Below, piece after piece: positions 5,801-5,875 of a stretch of DNA of 5,875 nt. The notes beneath the pieces are model-generated. The model did no database searches. It was not told where the DNA came from and saw nothing but the letters and a program-made list of their open reading frames with translations. A program made the position numbers and the translations under genes. The DNA comes from Clostridia bacterium. Lineage in GTDB: Bacteria; Bacillota; Clostridia; Oscillospirales; CAG-272. Each line of letters starts with the position of its first letter. The stretch's first letter is position 1. The stretch spans positions 1 through 5,875 of the forward strand of contig JAFQOC010000475.1 of the NCBI GenBank assembly GCA_017420845.1. The letters run 5' to 3'.

Positions 5801-5875
5801 CCATCGATCAGGCTCTGAAGAACAACACCGCCTACACCGTCACGGTCAAGACCTATATGGACTACGACCGCGACG
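2836..5875 (+). CDS. Cell-surface subtilisin-like serine protease, C5a-peptidase/lactocepin type, partial (C-terminus beyond window)
   Basis: The frame is open for 1013 codons from ATG 2836 to the window edge. Residues about 12-36 are hydrophobic and act as signal peptide or membrane anchor; no lipobox is present. An I9-like propeptide follows (about 78-180, with YANVMSGFEILI). The S8 catalytic domain has D223 (VVAVLDTGLDYYH), H299 (DHGTHVAGIIAG), oxyanion N395 (VAAASN) and S620 (GTSMATPNMSG), all intact. A PA domain (about 480-575, VKGKIALVARGSTTFEEKA) is inserted before the Ser region, as in C5a peptidases, where it helps select substrates. Residues 705-855 form the C5a-type Fn3-like domain, ending in APYLAFYGDWTEAPILD, and 910-1013 begin another beta domain. 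It would cleave extracellular proteins, for nutrition or host interaction. The end is missing, so no LPxTG, SLH or other anchor can be judged. C324, C348 and C364 lie in the catalytic domain. An in-frame start at 2794 would add 14 mostly basic residues. Confidence 0.93.
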   Translation, partial: MFANSAKQKTTIRVLTVVLAAVMILSAAAVIIGRLIPDSTSDGNGIHLLDGNLITNKENYYDSSVLYKLPETIEETDEISVIIEVKEKPLLEQYPGASSGMSFTEYALSEDAAAVRDRIAVERQALLSDFDKAELKYTTGENYANVMSGFEILIKAGDFESFVKTVGDRGTTIIGEVYKPEETKSLGNTTQLVENTVNVYDTGIFNSSGFAYDGTGTVVAVLDTGLDYYHSAFSLGNFTADRSKLGLTFEEVAALIGDTRASGMQSNLTASDVYINEKVPFSFDYADGDSDVYPIASDHGTHVAGIIAGKDNTITGVAPNAQLCIMKTFSDVETSARSAWILAALDDCVVIGVDVINMSLGTDCGFSREMDKEAISGVYDRIRAAGISIVAAASNSYNSTYSSEKNGNLGLTSNPDSATVGSPSTYKGALSVASISGVKTPYLLFGETIIYFIESSDRVSEEKNFYDDILPEGVDEMEIEFITIPGAGRSADYTGIDVKGKIALVARGSTTFEEKANVAQQKGAAGIIIYNNVSGDIKMNVGDTTIAVASIRQDDGEMLAAAGTGKLSIKRSQTSGPFMSDFSSWGPTPDLQLKPEITAHGGSILSAVPGQSYDRISGTSMATPNMSGVTALLRQYVKANFPDKADDPVAVTAFVNQLLMSTADVVYNTNGLPYSPRKQGAGLANLDHSAATRAFIQTYDRKTGEIMDKSKIELGDDPTRTGVYTLKFAIHNFGSGALTYDISALVMTEGVSETKTNQGETTVTEQGYILDGATVAVTSVSGGTQNGSSVTVPGGKVAEVVMTITLSDADKKYMDDSFENGMYVEGFVTLTATEGTSVNLSAPYLAFYGDWTEAPILDLDFYQTNKDELDDSIDLLDKTLPDAYATRPVGRVEGDYVSFMGAYYFVQNPADKKIAADRKYISISNQDGAVNAVQYVWAGLLRNVKEAVVTVTDNATGEVVYETVDRDIRKSYSNGATIFPANIDVKFSAIDQALKNNTAYTVTVKTYMDYDRD
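3067..3375 (+). other. I9-like propeptide of the subtilase (residues about 78-180)
   Basis: The strand DEISVIIEVKEKPLLEQY, a long helix with AAVRDRIAVERQALLSDF and then the paired strands KYTTGENYANVMSGFEILI and TTIIGEVYKPEE give the beta-alpha-beta pattern of subtilase propeptides. This segment normally acts as folding chaperone and temporary inhibitor and is cut off by the enzyme itself. The cleavage site is not obvious; it should lie between about 180 and 210. Confidence 0.65.
4273..4560 (+). other. PA (protease-associated) domain inserted in the catalytic domain (residues about 480-575)
   Basis: The signature is clear: YTGIDVKGKIALVARG, then TTFEEKANVAQQKGAAGIIIYNN, then a strand leading to TIAVASIRQDDGEML. 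It sits between oxyanion N395 and catalytic S620, the position used in C5a peptidase and lactocepin. In those enzymes it caps or shapes the substrate cleft. Confidence 0.88.
4948..5400 (+). other. C5a-peptidase-type Fn3-like domain (residues about 705-855)
   Basis: Residues include YTLKFAIHNFGSGALTYDISA, a long loop, VTVPGGKVAEVVMTITLSD, the MYVEGFVTLTA strand and the closing motif PYLAFYGDW. The last resembles the Pro-Tyr-x-x-Phe-x-Gly-x-Trp ending of the first Fn3-like domain of lactocepins and C5a peptidases. It packs on the catalytic domain in those enzymes. The following 475 bases encode the start of a further beta domain with LLRNVKEAVVTVTDNATG, like the second domain of the same family. 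Confidence 0.75.

Overview
The window shows the start-proximal parts of two divergently transcribed genes for exported proteins. They are separated by a 251-bp AT-rich intergenic region, and both run off the window edges. The coding DNA is GC-rich with a strong preference for G or C at third positions. The lipoprotein signal, the Thr/Glu-rich linker, the purine-rich Shine-Dalgarno sites and the protein families together suggest a Gram-positive member of the Firmicutes. An uncultured gut or rumen Clostridia (Oscillospiraceae-like) lineage is the most likely source, but this is inferred from style and not from a marker gene.

Bases 1-2584 (minus strand) encode at least 861 residues of a large, modular membrane-anchored lipoprotein. 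In order it has a lipobox signal peptide (Cys24), a Thr-rich linker, a small Cna-B or carboxypeptidase-regulatory-like beta domain, a TlpA/ResA-type thioredoxin domain with a CSWC active site, a MAM/choice-of-anchor-J-like beta sandwich, an unnamed module (R1), a PPC-like beta sandwich, and the start of what looks like a second, diverged copy of the unnamed module (R2). The C-terminus is outside the window.

Bases 2585-2835 hold the control region. Each gene has a good sigma-A-type promoter with a 17-bp spacer and an extended -10 element. The heptamer TGTGATA occurs three times, and two of the copies overlap the two -10 elements. No RNA gene or clear terminator is visible.

Bases 2836-5875 (plus strand) encode at least 1013 residues of a cell-surface subtilisin-like serine protease of the C5a-peptidase/lactocepin type. 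It has an N-terminal export segment, an I9-like propeptide, an intact catalytic triad (D223, H299, S620) and oxyanion Asn (N395), a PA domain inserted between N395 and S620, a C5a-type Fn3-like domain, and part of a further beta domain. Its C-terminal anchor is outside the window.

The joint picture is two surface proteins that may be co-controlled: a protease that would digest extracellular protein, and a lipoprotein carrying a thiol-disulfide domain. Both contain several cysteines, which is unusual for Gram-positive exported proteins. A functional link is inference only. The most original signal is the duplicated unnamed module in the lipoprotein. No CRISPR array, mobile element, tRNA or rRNA is present.
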